In this document: positions 37,541 to 50,800 of the stretch, in pieces
Position numbering within the stretch: the stretch's first letter is position 1
Layout of the letters: each line of letters begins with the position of its first letter
Assembly (NCBI GenBank): GCA_963920765.1
Contig: OY987242.1
Span: forward strand, 33,380,002-33,444,001
Direction: 5' to 3'
DNA: 64,000 nucleotides
Source: Ulota crispa
Taxonomy: Eukaryota > Streptophyta > Bryopsida > Orthotrichales > Orthotrichaceae
Program-made: the position numbers and the translations under genes
Notes under the pieces: model-generated
What the model saw: only the letters and a program-made list of their open reading frames with translations
What the model was told of the DNA's origin: nothing
Database searches by the model: none

Positions 37541-38821
37541 CCCAACAAGGGGACTCTTGCCATGGAGTGGTGGGCGGCTAAACTGAAATCCGACTAGCGG
37601 AATCCCTACTGCATGCGATGGTCATGTCAGTAGTTAGATTGATAGTTCACAATGTGAACTCCGCATACAAGGCATGTAAGCAGGGATAAACATCAATCGC
37701 TGGTCAACGTGAACCATTAGGTGAGACTTCAATACAACTACCATACAGCACACGACTTCTCCAGACTTCTCATTCAATCATTGAAGTGATTTTGTTGGCT
37801 GTGCAGGTTACATTTACGAGGAGGAGGGAAGTTGTACGGGGCAAACACATCCTAGAGTAGAGTGAAATAAACTAGGCTTTGATGACTAGGAGACCTTACT
37901 TAAACTCATAGTGTAGTTTTCGGTAATCAGCTCTACATTCATGAGTTCCTGTGGAAGCCCATTCTGGGTCGCATGTATTGTTTTCTAGAAAATACAATGA
38001 AAGCCTACTGAAGAGTTGATCTGATCTGGTTTAAGTTGTTGTATTTCTAGTGTCATGAGGAGTATAGTACAGTGCACTAACCATTTGCTGGATTACCAAC
38101 ATGATGGGTGGGCAATGCTGCAAGGCGGATGGGCAAATGTGAGGTCGCTGGGCGATAGTGGTTCTCCATGTCTGAAAGTACTTCTGAAACCTGCAAAAAT
38201 TACAAGGCAACAATGAAATAACAAAATGCATAAACACAATTGAGCTCACCTCTCAATCACACCATGAAAACCAATGCCATTTACCAATTGAAGGCTGGGT
38301 TCCCTCAGTTCAAAACTGTGCATGATCTTTTTGTAAAAAAACTAAAATCTAGAAGTAGGGACAAACCTGTAGAACATTATGCGCCACGGTGTTTGTCAAT
38401 GAAGTATCGACCCTCTTTGTAGGCAGCCTTGCCAAGGTGCCTTGCCTTCATGGCGCCGTTGCAGCTTGCAGCCCATTTTGGGAAAGTTGAAAAGGTCCTC
38501 CAAAAGTTAAGCAGTATTTTCCGACTTTCCTACGTAGTTGATCAAATATTGTACCACTACCAAAACCTACTGTCAAACCATCTATTTTATCTGAAATCTA
38601 CAATCATGCAAGTTATTGTTGTTTCAAAATTTCTACATTTGCCCCCTAAATTTTTGAAATTTTATCCTTGGCATGGGTAAAGTAGCGCAATTCCAATGCT
38701 ACCACCAATGTTGGAAGCTAGGCTTGGCTACTAAAATGGACAATGGTGGGAATGGACTAATTTAAACTACTTGTTAAACACCTCTTTCTATATTCAAAGT
38801 TCCAATGCAAATGGACCTTAA

Positions 38822-39991
38822 GCTAAAGTCACGCTTACCAAATAGTCTCATGTTTCTCCAACGATTCTTTGCCAAGTATGTTCAAATCATGATAATACTA
38901 TTTTTGGACCTAAACAAGTTGAAATTGTTTATGTATGTACAGATTGTAGTTATGCATTTGCAAACACAAGCTTAGCTTAGATTTGATCTTTTGAATAAAT
39001 GCTTCAAAGTCTTCAAAGGTGATAGGTGTGGCAAAAAAAACAATGTAATGATAGAAGAATTTCCTTGTTGATTATTTTTAAGTTATAATTGGACAACAAT
39101 TCTTCTCAAAACTGTTTTATTTTTATCATATGATTGAAGGAAATTGCCTTGCAAAATGTATGTATGATACTTATTTGATTTTTATTCAATCCAGTATCAT
39201 ATACTTATGATCATTAACTTCTAAAAAACCCATGGCTCTAAAATTTGTAAGATCCTTAAAACTAATGAGCATTGCAAATTTTAAAAACAAAAATACAAAC
39301 TTTTAGAAAATTATAAATCCATAAAATATAACATAAAATCTAAGTAAAAGAGACAAATGCTCTTATGGCAATTCATTGCTAGTTTGTCTTACCACAAAAA
39401 TGTTCATCTAATTTAGTATAATAAATAGGTCTCTTCTCAATGTGATTCACTATTTGTTGAGGAAATTTTATAACCAAAAATTGTGATTAGTTGATTTAAT
39501 CATACCAATCAAGTAAAGTACCCCATTGTGGACATGGTTATTAGTTTGACATGTTAAATCAGAGTAAAAATATTTGATAAATATGGTAGCAAGAATTACT
39601 CAATCAATGTGTGGGAGAAGTGAAATTATTATTGAATATCCATTACATCATTTGTTGAAATTTGCAAAAGTGTTAGAACTTAGAACTCATGTGACACCGT
39701 AGAAGATACAAGGTGGCTTATCACCACCACAAATGTATCTATAATAATGCTTGTGAATGCTCATTGTTCAACACTAGTTTTATTATGGACCTTATTAACA
39801 ATTTGACTTGGCCACTTTCTTTATATGTTGTGGTCAAGTAGAAACTCTTTAACAAGAATTGCATCAGAGCATAGCAACCATGCTAATCCAAAACATGGGT
39901 GCTTATTTATGACATATAGTTTCATATGATGTGGCAATTATGAGTTCCTAAACAATTAAAGCATCTCTCATTCCAAACAAAATATGTCACA
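38822..39991. other. AT-rich spacer DNA
   Basis: No coding or structured element recognised between the Harbinger element and the next MITE. Confidence 0.5.
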
Positions 39992-39993
39992 TA

Positions 39994-40307
39994 AGGTAGG
40001 AGCACCCATCCTCGTAAGGGTCTCCATAAGCATGACCTTTGAAATCTTGAAAAATTTGTGGAAATAGATAGATGTAATGACAAGGATGTACAACATGTGA
40101 ACATGAAATCTTAATAGTGGTTATGGGTACAATGGCAGTTTGTTCTTTAAAAATTCACAACTTATTCTCACAGTATCCAAATAATAAATTTAAAAGTGCA
40201 AACTCAATATTTCTCTATTGCTCATAGGATCCTATAATTTGTTAAATGTTTACTAATAGTCATCATATTCAAAACCCTTAAACCAATGCTTATGGGTGCT
40301 CCTACCT
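39994..40307. mobile_element. MITE, AGGTAGG family, 314 bp
   Basis: Ends AGGTAGGAGCACCCAT and ATGGGTGCTCCTACCT are inverted copies, each flanked by TA (39992-39993 and 40308-40309). Shortest member of the family in the window. Confidence 0.88.
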
Positions 40308-40720
40308 TATTGAGCCCCGATTTTCCTTTTAATGCATTTTTAATGCATTTGACCAAAATGAGATTTTTTTGCATTGCTCACAATAAAAAAAATTCATAAT
40401 GAAATTGTTTACTTGAAATTGGCCCAACCACAAACCTCACACCTATTGGCTTTTATTTGCACACCTCCTCTTTTTTGTCCTAACGTGGGAATTTTTAAGC
40501 GGTGGGATTAGTTTTCATCAAATTTGTAAAGATTCCATATTAAAAACACAAATATCTATATATATAATGGATCTAGACTTTTTATAATAAACATGTTTAC
40601 TAGATTTGTCTGTCAGTCTAACAGCTAGGGTATGTGTCACTCCACCAATGCCGAGGTAAAAAAGAAAAACCCGCTGCATGGGTAAACAATCCGTAAGTAA
40701 AAAATGGCATGTATAAAAAA

Positions 40721-40866
40721 ATGCGTGGGTAATAAAAAAAAATGCGTGGGTAATAAAAAAAAATGCGTGGGTAATAAAAAAAATGCGTGGATAATAAAAA
40801 AAAAATGCGTGGGTAATAAAAAAAAAAGTGTGGGTAATAAAATAAAAATGCGTGGATAATAAAAAA
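40721..40866. repeat. Tandem array of about seven 20-21 bp units
   Basis: Units of the form ATGCGTGGGTAATAAAAAAA, with small differences (GCGTGGATAA, GTGTGGGTAA) and variable A-run length. Looser relatives continue to about 41240, where a 70 bp segment around GTGAATGATTACTATGTGG (40884) recurs near 41128, so the region also carries a larger diverged tandem duplication. Confidence 0.85.
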
Positions 40867-41966
40867 TATATATTTCCAAAATTACGTGAATGATTACTAT
40901 GTGGCTAAAATACTTGTGTAGGTAAATAATAAATTTTATTTTTATGCCTATATGTAATAGATCAGGTTGTTTGTTGGTTTGTATTAGTTGCAGCATGATG
41001 GAAAATTATGGGTAAAAAAACTTGCTTATGGAAAAAAAATGTTGCATTCGTAAAAAATTGCATGAATAAAAAGTGGCGTGTGTAAAAAAATTGCTTGGGT
41101 AAAAAACAAAAAATATATAAAAATTGCGTGAATGATTATTATGTGGGCTAAAAATTTGTGTAGGTACAAAACAAATAATATTTTTATGCGTGAGAGAATA
41201 GTGATGTTCTTTTTACTTTGTGGGTAAAAATGTCTCTGGTACAAAACAAAAAATGCTTTAATGCAAGGGAATGTTTGTTAAACAAAGACAAATATTTTGC
41301 TGCATGGGTATAGTTTGAGCACTCATAAAAAGTAAGAACTGTTTTCTTATAGGGGAAGTGTTTTGTGTAATTGGGCTTGAAATGATTTTGCGTCCTGTCG
41401 GACCAACGAGTGCTTATGACTGTTATCAAACATTCAAAATATATTGTGGTGAGCCTCATTTACTTATTCATACATCTCCTGTCAAAAGGCCTTTAGAGAC
41501 AGGTTTGAGCATTTAATGGATTATTTTCCAAAGTGTGTCCATAGGACACACATGCCATACTAATAAGAGATATTTCTTAAGGAGTGACATAGGCTTGCAT
41601 TCTTGTAGTAGTATGAAACCACCAATTTTAACAAAAGTATTATAGAAATGATTTAAGGGGATCTCAAATGGGGAAATTTGAAGTTTAAGGTACTTTTATA
41701 AAATAAACCTTGAAAATAAAGAAACAAATAAAAAATAAGATTAAGCAATTTCAACAAATGTTATTTGAGCATTGTATACGCTATACAATTTAATAAATCT
41801 CTTTACATGATGTGTACATAAACAAGTACATTCATACATCATTGCATTTTTCATAAAATATTTATTAAGAGTAACTTGTCTATTCACTTCCTAAACTTAT
41901 ACAAGGATATTGGAATTTCAAATAATTTCCTCTGATTACTTCAATGTTTACTTTTTCATTTTAAAT

Positions 41967-42193
41967 CACTAGAAGAAAAATAAGGATAAACAACTACCAC
42001 AAATTGCAATGTCTAAGTCACCACAACTGTCTTGCAACTGCACAAACAATTGCACAACATTTACACAACTACAATTTAGTTGTGCAATTGTTGTGCAGTT
42101 GTTTGTGCAGTTGTTTGTGCAATTGCAAGGCAGTTCTGGTGACCTAATCGTTGCAATTTGTGGCAGTCGTTTATCCTTATTTATCTTCTAGTG
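41967..42193. mobile_element. CACTA-type mini-element, 227 bp hairpin
   Basis: Starts CACTAGAAGAAAAATAAGG and ends in the complement CCTTATTTATCTTCTAGTG. AAT is duplicated at both flanks (41964-41966 and 42194-42196), the 3 bp duplication expected for CACTA (En/Spm) elements. Nearly the full length is an inverted repeat, with GTTGTGCAA-type runs around the centre at about 42080. No coding capacity. Confidence 0.85.
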
Positions 42194-42196
42194 AAT

Positions 42197-44740
42197 GTAC
42201 ATGCTTGAGATTGGAAACCAATTCCATTGATAGATTTTCTTAATAACAATTATGTATCTTAGGCTATTAAAATGGTTAGTGAAACACTTTATCCATGCAA
42301 ATACATGTTCTAAAAACAAGCCTTGAAAGTTAAAACTTTGGTCTTTTTCCAAAGCTCACAAAATGGCCATTGGACACATACAAAGATAAATCCTATTTTT
42401 GATGATCGAGTAATGGTTATTTGTCACCACGTTGTGGCCATTTGTTATTGTTCCACAATAATGATTAGCAATTATTGAGAAAACCAAGGACATTACTAAT
42501 CATTTGACAAATCGGATAACGTAACAGTTTGCAATAAATTTTTGATTAATTATTGGTGGCACCAACCAAAACAAAATGTCTGAATCTTGGATTTTAAGAA
42601 CTTTTTATTATTAAATCCAAGTATGAAATAACTACAAACAAATCAAAGTATAAAACTGAATGAATTTGGAATAAAATATGCAAAAACAGATATTGAATTA
42701 GTTTTCACTTTCATTGTATAACTGAAAATCCAGATTAGAATGGCTATATCATAAAGTAAAACAAAGTACAACATTAAAGTGAAGAAGAGAATATTAACTG
42801 AGTATTGCAATATTTGATAGTGAAAGGGCATAACTTAATCAAGGACTAAAATCAATTGTAAATAAAAATCAAACTTTTAACGCCTTTATGCACCTAATTG
42901 TCCATGTTCATACTATTTGAGCTTTATAAAAGTGCGTAAGGGTTTTTTTTGAAAATTTCAATGATGTTTTTAGAAACTTAATTATTTTGATTATCAACCT
43001 AACTTTGGTATGGAAATTTCTACAAATCATTTTGATGAGATCTTAAGGCATGTTCTAATACCAAATAAATATCACTTGAATTGAGCACTTGTGAAACCAT
43101 AGCACAAATCTATAGCAAACTGATACCTAAAAACTAGGTTTTCAAACAAATTTACATAAACTAGTAGTCATTTAGTAGTCATTTAAGAGAAAATGTCACA
43201 TACATCATGTCTCCAAACATTTTGAAATTTGTGAAGTTTGTTGTACTCTAACACTCCTCTAAAAAATAAAAACTTCAATTATTGCACATTTTATTAACAT
43301 GTATTTGAAATGACAAAATATGGCAACAATTGGAATTGCTGGCCTTCATGATTTTAGTTAATATTGATATTTTTGGTTGAGAAATACGATGCAGAACTGC
43401 ACAATTTTCAATATCTAACCATTACCTTGACAAATAATGACAAAACAAAAAATATTTATATTATCATTTTGGTGTAAAGGGGCTCGTTTCTAAACAAAAG
43501 GTGACATGCCATAAGAAGGTGAAAGAGTAAATAAGGTTGAGTTAAAGTAAAATTACATGTTTGAGCCAATTCAACTGCTTCTTTATTATGATTGCAAATG
43601 TAGTTAACTTAAAGCATTTCTTGTAATCATACAATTATCAAGGTCCTTCAATTCCTCTTTGTCCTTTTAAGAGGAAATGATCACTTGTATCCCCAACAAT
43701 GCAAATTCGTTAAGTATAGTGGGTGAATGCATGGTTGAGTGGCTCAAAATTGTGTCACATTATAAAAAACTGCACACATCTAATTTTCAAATGCCTAAAA
43801 GGTACATTGAAAATTTTCAAAAAAGAAAACAAAGTCCATTGTAGAGACTTAAACTTCAATGTAATTACAATAATGTTGTTCAATTTCATTTTGGCATTTT
43901 ATGAAAGTGTAGAGGACTTTTGAAAATACATGAGTGTGACATTTTTGCTGTTAGCAAGTTTTTCAAGGATTTTTTAAAGATGGTTTAGTTACCTAAGAGA
44001 ATACAAGGGACTATGATTCTAGTGGGTATTTGGATAAAGTTTTAAGAAATTATAACCTTGTTTTGTAGATGTGTATTGAATGTTTGCAAAGGACTATTTA
44101 ATGCCTATTTAAACCTTGGATTTTATGCGGTCCTTTTCTCCTTTGTCTTTTATTTTATTCCTTTTTTTTTTCAATTTGAGTAATTTTATGAGTCTAGGTG
44201 CGCTTCTAGCAATAAGGACTTTTTGAATAACTTTGATTGATATAAGTCTAAGCCCTAGAACACAACCTGCAGTGGGTAATTTAAAAAAGAACAAATCTAG
44301 AAACATTGGACCGTTGGATTGAGTTTATAAGTCCATTGTAGATATGAAGAGGCCACTTAGCCACCTTAGCACTTGATGCAATTACAAGCTAACACTTGAA
44401 TCAAAATCCTTAAACCCACTTAAGGGACTTTGAGAACAAGGACTTTGAGAACAAGGACTTTTGCCAAAATTGAGCCACTCAATCTTGCATTCACCCTAGT
44501 GCTAACCAGTCACAAGTCAAGGGACTATAAAATGTAATAAAGTAAGCTATGACAACAATAAAATATAGCTTTTAAAGGGTTTAGAGACCCCTTCAAATAT
44601 TAACTTATTTGAAGAAAGAAGGTAAATGTATAGGCTGACAAACGCTAAAATTGATTGCTTTACATCTAGATGTTAGAGGGGCTTAGTTATTTGGAGGCTT
44701 GCAAGAGATGCTCTTACACTTGGCATTGACCCTCTCTATG
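42197..44740. other. AT-rich spacer DNA
   Basis: No gene, RNA or transposon termini recognised. Confidence 0.5.
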
Positions 44741-44742
44741 TA

Positions 44743-45136
44743 AGGTAGGCGCGCATCCTCGTCATGTCCCCATGAGCATTACTTGACATTGTCAAGAACT
44801 AACAAATATAAATCAAATGGTTATGAGTAATTAAGTGATAGTTATGGGTGACAAAGTGCTGGTAGTGGGTGACTTGCATGACGGTTTTGAGTACCCATCT
44901 CACTATTCAAGAACCAACAAGCCTTGTTTTTAGCATCTCTTACACATGGTTCTTACAATTTCAGTGATTTTGAACTTTGAGAAATCTTTATGAACAAATA
45001 CTTGCAATTGGAACCTTGAAATTGATGCCAATATTTTTGATTTCCACTTCCTAACTTACAGTATTTTTTTCAACGTTAGTCAATTGTTTTACCTACTCCA
45101 AAGCCCTTATTTCCACGCTTATGGGTGCGCCTACCT
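44743..45136. mobile_element. MITE, AGGTAGG family, 394 bp
   Basis: Left end AGGTAGGCGCGCATCC, right end ATGGGTGCGCCTACCT, flanked by TA on both sides (44741-44742 and 45137-45138). Its right 330 bp closely matches the right arm of the copy at 36-897, including CTTATTTCCACGCTTATGGG. It lies about 230 bp outside the inner end of the right palindrome arm. Confidence 0.88.
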
Positions 45137-46189
45137 TAACACAAAGAAAGCATAGCAATAAAAAGGTGATTTCAAAAGTTCCAAAGGAACGCAACTTCCA
45201 TCCCAAGAGGAAAAGCGATTCCCCATAAGCTTACAACAAAAGTCTCTAAAAGTCTGAAAGAATTTGGTGCAAATGGTCAACCGAGACCTTCGCAAATGAT
45301 AGGCTCGGGCTGACGACAAACCTCAACAGGAAAACTACATCGAGTAGCACCCGGTACAGACACAAGCAGACAACGGGGCGCGGAACCAGGCGCGGAACCA
45401 GGGGTGCAGACGAGTTGCTCAGACCGTACACCCTGAAGCACAAGAGCGTTTAGGAACTGTGGAGTTGTTCGTGCTCCGGGACTATTGCACAGTACAGTAG
45501 TGCTGTATTCATGCTCACGGCCTTTCTCTTCTTTTCTTTCTTCCCTCTTCCTCCTTTCCTTCCCTCTTCTCATTCTTCTCTTCTCCTCCCCTCTTCTCCA
45601 TCTCTATTGCCGCATCGACATTGTTGCTACCAAACAGGTCGTCGGCATCGGCGTCGTGGTCTCCGTTGGCTGCGCTTTCCGAAAACGCTCCTTCTACTCT
45701 GACGTGTTGGATTGGACTGGTACAAGCGTGGCGGTACAGCGCTCGCTACCCGGGCGCCACATGGTACACGGAGGTGGTAGTGCTGCGGTGCATACTGCTT
45801 AGCCGGACGAGTTTGGAGCGGAGAGCGGTGGAGGCGATATATCGCGCGGCCAGGTCGCTAGGGTTGGCAGGCGCGTCGGGTGGCGGCTCGGATCCGCGGT
45901 CGCGGAGTGTCGCTTAATGCAGTTAGGTACGTGCGGTGGCTGTGCTGTGACGATGGATGGCTGGGGAGGGCGGATGGAGCGGACCGGGGATAGGGCAGGT
46001 GGCGGGCGTGGGCGTGGGGCGTGATCGCGATGGTGGAGGGCATTTTGGGGCTATTAGGTTTCGTGGCGATTGATTGCCCGGGCAGTGGCAGGTTGCGGGC
46101 GTGTCACAGGGAGGATTGTTTGGGTGGTGAGGAGGAGCGAGGATCCGTGGTGTCGTGATCGGTGGTTATTTTGTGTCGTTTGCGCGCGA

Positions 46190-46197
46190 TTAGGGTT
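46190..46197. promoter_or_regulatory. Telo-box, likely MOS1 5' region (right copy)
   Basis: TTAGGGTT on the gene strand, 1.7 kb before the first identified coding exon, identical in position and context to the left-arm motif at 23193-23200. It may mark the transcription start or 5' leader; no experimental support is visible. Confidence 0.4.
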
Positions 46198-47887
46198 CTG
46201 GGTGGCCGGACGGGTTGGAGTTTGAGCGAGGGATCGCGCTGGGGTTGCGCGCGTTCAGTTGTGCAGAGCTCGTGATTTTGAGAGCACGCGGTGATGTAGT
46301 CATCGCTATACAGGTGGACGACGGAGAGGTTGGGCTCGGTGGTCGTGGTGATACTCGGTATATGAGCCCTTGGCGTGCACCTCCCGACCGTGTGTGGGCA
46401 TGGGTGAACTGTGGCAGCGGTGCGGCTACCCTGAAGGGACAGCTACCGGCGACGAGAAGATGACGCGTATTGCTTTGATCACCGTCTTGCTCCCGGGGTG
46501 GCATATTAGGTCTTGAGTGGCCGACTCCGGTCGGGACGAAGTAGTGGCACGCGGTAGCGTTCCCGAGGAGTAGGTGGTTGTACATGGTTTATCATGATCA
46601 CCGGTGGTGGTCCGGCGGTGGAAAGGTGGAACTGTGTGCGATGGTAGCAGCGTGACTGTAGATTGCCAACCTGGTCGTGCAGGGGTCTGGATGAAGTTAC
46701 CATAGCGCTCCTCGGCGATGGAGGATGTAGCTATCCTGCGGTGGTGTTTGAGAAGTGCATGGATGAGATTGATACCGTGTGGTGTGGAGATTAGAGAGGG
46801 GCCGGTCGTCCAGAACACGTTGAGCGAACGAACGAGTGTTGGGTGTAGTGGAGAGCGGTGTTCGGTCCAAACCTGGGCGGTGTTAGTCAGACGTGTGGTT
46901 GCGGTGTGAGCGGTTGAGCGGTGGACTGACTCGGGGTGGTTTTGATGCAGGGCGGTTGTCAATCACGACGGAAGGAGTTGGTGTAGCAGTCGGTGCTGCA
47001 GGCAGGAGGAGCTGGAACCATGTTGTCGAGCGAGAGGAGGTAGGCGCGGCACGTTTGTTGGAATGTGTATGTTGGTGGAGTCGGTTTTTGATCGGGGCCG
47101 CGGCACTTGTCGCGGTGGTGTAGGGTAGAATCGTTTGGAGGTCGGTGAGGTATTGGGGAGCGAATTGACGGTGAGCAGGGGTAGAGGTCTGTTTCGGCGT
47201 TGACCGTGATGGATGGAGGCACCAGTAGTGGTTTAGGGTCGACGGATGAGGTGGAGGTGTGGAGGTCGGGATTGGTGTTTTGTAATGGTCGTCGGGGGTC
47301 CCGGGGATCTCCGGGGTCAGCAGGTTGGTCATGGAGTGGCTGGTTTACGCAGGAGCGCACAGGAGTTGTGCAATCTCGCAAGTTTTTTTCTTGTGATCTG
47401 GCATTGGGCAAGATCGGTCTGTGGCCGCGCAGAAGCCAGTCCGGGTCGTAGTGCGCGTGGTTCCAGGCGAGTGTCGTGAGAGTGGAATGGGAAGAGAGGA
47501 ATTAGGTCGGAGGCATGGGCGCCCAGGAGCGCCGCCGTTGTGACGGGACGTTGCAACGTAGTCGCGGTGAGCGTGAGTGTCGTAATCTGGTGCGGTGTCT
47601 CGCGGACGGTGGAAAGACGGAAAGGCGTCGAGCCAGATGTCCTGTGAGTGTAGTCGTGGTGGTGACCTCGCCTCCTGTTGTTTGAGGCCTCGGGTATTCG
47701 CGGTCCATGCGTTGGAGGATCAACACGCAGGTGGGAAGCCAAACGGCGGAGTGGTCCGTGGGGGCACGGTGGGAGGGACGCGTGTGGCGAGTCCGACGTG
47801 GTGAGGGTATGTTGGGGATGGGGTGGCGAAGTGCTGAGGTGCGGTTGGGTGTGGGATGTGTGCAGGGGGAGCTCGGCTCGACGGGGC

Positions 47888-50800
47888 ATGACAGTGCTGG
47901 GCAAGATACCTACAGCTCCGAAGCCCATCAACCTGCCGAGCCAACGGTGAGGCCATTGTGCTGGGTGGCGGGGTGCTGAGTGGGGCGGGATGGGAGCGTA
48001 TGAAGCGTGTTTTAGGAAATGGTGGGCGTGGGCAGCGAATTTTTTGTACGTGGCTTGGGTTTGCATATTCGAAGCGACGAGCTTTGTTTTGACGTATGTG
48101 ACGGTTGTTGATGGGCTGGTGGGTTTCCAGATTGGAGAATCGGGGACTGGATCCGAACGTGGAGATAGTGCCGAGGTAATGGTCCGTGTCAGCTGTGTGC
48201 GCAATGCGGATCTCTTAGATTAGCAGGGGGTGGTTGTACAGGCGGTGGTTGAGGAGTGCAAATGTGGGTGGTGAGTCTGTCCGTCCGCAGAGGGTGTGGC
48301 ATGTGAGTTGGGGTCCGGAACGGGAGGTGGTGCGCTGACGAGTGCGGTGCGGTGGAGGGGAATGCATAGCTTTCGGGGACGAAGAGCTTGGGGTGGTGTG
48401 GTTGTGAGGGTCGGGGGTTGTGTGTCTTGGTGGATGGAAGGGACTGCTGGAATTCATCGGAAGTGGTTGCGTCCGATACCAACGGGTTGCTCGTGCCGGG
48501 CTGCTGGTCCGGGGTCCCCGTTTGATTGTGTTGGGTTGAGTGAGTCCGGCCGTGAGGCAGTGGGTGGGCGGTTGGCGCGGGAGATGTTGAGTGGTGCGTG
48601 GGTCAGACGGGGTGAGGGATGGAGGCGTTTCATGGGCGGCTTGTGGTGTGTGGTGGGAGGTGGGAGTCCGGTTTGACGTGGCGTGTGAGTGGTGCTGGGA
48701 GGGGTGGCGTGGGTGAGACGGAGGAGTGGGGAGTGGGAGAGGAGGGCGTGGACTGACGGCGCGATGGTGGTTGCAGAGGGAGCGTGAGCTGGGGAGCCGC
48801 GGGGCGGTCACCGCCGAGCAGTAGTAACGCATGGGGGAGCCTGGCGCAGGCATCGTCTCCGCCTAGCAGCAGCGCAGCGTGGGGGCCGAAGGCAGGTGCA
48901 GGGTCGACGGGCAGAAGCGGTGCGAGCGGAGGGGCGACGTCGGCGGGGCCGGGGAACATTCCACGTCCGAGTTCGGGAGGCAGCGGCGTTCGGCCGAGCT
49001 CGGGAGGTCCCGGGACGCGGCCGCTGTCGGCGGAGAGCGTGGGGCAAGCGCAGCAGTCGGTGGATGCGTTTTCGGGGAACAGCAACTCGGGCGGCGCGTG
49101 GGGCGCTCGACCATCTTCGGCTTCCGGGGTGCTGGGGCAAGCGCAACCGCAGCTGGCGCAGGCTCAAGCTCGTCCTCGGAGCGCGGACATATCGCGGCCG
49201 AACCGGAGTCTGGTGGAGTCGGGCGGGGAGCAAGCGGGGAACGGAGGTGCGGCAGGCAACGCGGCATGGGGCAACCAGGGCCCTCCTCGGAGACTGGTAT
49301 AGCGGGGCCGCGGGATGAGGTGTTTGATGGTTTGAGAGGCGGTGTGTGGTGTGACTAGTGTGGGTTGGGAGGGAGTGTGGTGCGGTGGTGCGTGAGTAGA
49401 GATGGTAGGTTGCGGGGTTTAGCGGGTGTGGGTGAAGGGGATGAATGGTGTGGACGACGACGGAGGTCGGAGAAGTGACGAGGGTTCGGGGTGGGTGTGG
49501 GTCAGGGGGAGGAGGCTCATCAGGTGTCGCGGTTTCAGCTGACGAGGACGGATTTCCCGACGTTGGGTTCGGAGAAGAATCCGGACCTTCGGCCACAGCA
49601 GAGTAAGCCCGGTGGTAGTCGGAAGGCGTGTGCGTGTGCATATATTGGGTGTGGGTTGGTTGTGGAGGGTGCGGGGGACGGAAGCTGAGGTGGAGGCGTT
49701 GTTTTTGTGGTGCGCAGGCAATGCGGGCATGGATCGCGGGGGTGCGGCGGAGGCGAAGGGGCAGCAGGGCGAGGAGAGGGGGCCGCCGACGGCAGGCGGT
49801 GTGCATGGTAGGTGGAGTGCAGGGGGAGGAAGTGTGGGAGGTGTCGGGGTCGGGGGGAGTGCGTGGGCAGGGACGGGACGCTGAGCGTGGGCGTGGTGGT
49901 GTGGCAGGAGAAGGTGCGGCGGCGGCGGGTCCTGGCGGCGGACACGGGGCCGCGGAGCGGGGTGCGGCGGAGAGTTGGAGGAGAGAGGCGGCGGTGGCAT
50001 TCCAGGGGCCTCCTCCGGCAGCGGAAGGGAACTGGCACAGGGAGGGGCCGTCGGCTCGGCCGGGTTACGGAGGGCAGGCGGGTCAGGCGGAGAGCTGGCG
50101 ACGGGAGGCGGCCCCGGCAGGCGGTCCGGCAGACGACAACTGGCGGCGCGGGGGCGGTCCGTCGGGGGGTGGGTACGGGCCTCCGCCTGGGCCCGGTCAC
50201 TATCCGCACGAGGGGCCGGGGTTCATGCACCCGCCTCGTTTCGGTCCGGGGCCAGGAGGCTTCGGTCGCGGAGCGGGGGGTCCGGGTGGTTACGGACACC
50301 ACGGGGAGATGTATGGCAACGCGGGGCCGTTGCTGCGACCAGGCGGGCCGATGCACGCGATGCGAGGGAACATGTTCCAGGGACCGGTGGCGTTCGAGGG
50401 GTACTACGGACCTCCTCCAGGGGCGGGGTACCAAGGCATGGAGGATGCGGAGAGGATGATGATGGGGATGGGCGGGGGGCCGTACGGCGGCGGATATGCG
50501 CAGCACAGGGGGCCACCTCCGGAGGCGTTCGGGCGTTTTGTGCAAGGGGGCATGAACCAGGGACCCCGGCATCCGGCGGGCGGCAACTTGCGAGAGCGCG
50601 TGGAGCGCGTGGAGCGCGTGGAGGCGGCAGGAGGGGACGGGTACCAGGAAGGTCATGGGTTCCACAAGGAAGGCTCGGACGGTCAGAGGGAAGGAAGGGG
50701 ATACGGCGAGCGGTACGGCGGCCGCGAGAGCGGCGAGGGGCGGCGAGGCGTGGCGGATCGGGGCGCGGGCGGCGACGTGCACGGTCAGGGGCAGAGAGGA

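Larger units (their letters stand above)
26531..38818 (+). mobile_element. PIF/Harbinger element, 12.3 kb, with a nested retroelement
   Basis: The left end AGGCCCATTTGCACTGGGAC and the reverse complement of the right end, AGGTCCATTTGCATTGGAAC, match at 17 of 20 positions. Both ends are bordered by TAA (26528-26530 and 38819-38821), the 3 bp TWA target duplication typical of PIF/Harbinger. Inside are the two usual genes in opposite orientation, a DDE transposase (+ strand, two pieces at 27853-28398 and 34718-35571) and a trihelix/Myb-like protein (- strand, about 36006-37540). A decayed retroelement of about 6.3 kb splits the transposase; without it the element would be about 6 kb. It is no longer autonomous. 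Confidence 0.9.

Noticed and set aside
40400-41420. Telomere-like or CRISPR-like array
   Set aside because: The units contain GGGTAATAAAA rather than TTTAGGG and have no regular unique spacers; an ordinary tandem repeat in a eukaryotic genome.
42009-42191. A 60-codon Cys/Thr-rich frame
   Set aside because: It is the reading of the CACTA hairpin arms, not a gene.
49628-49907. The MOS1-like frame beginning at 49628 as a separate protein start
   Set aside because: It reads through introns 4 and 5; splice sites at 49602/49718 and 49807/49908 give the in-frame MOS1 structure.
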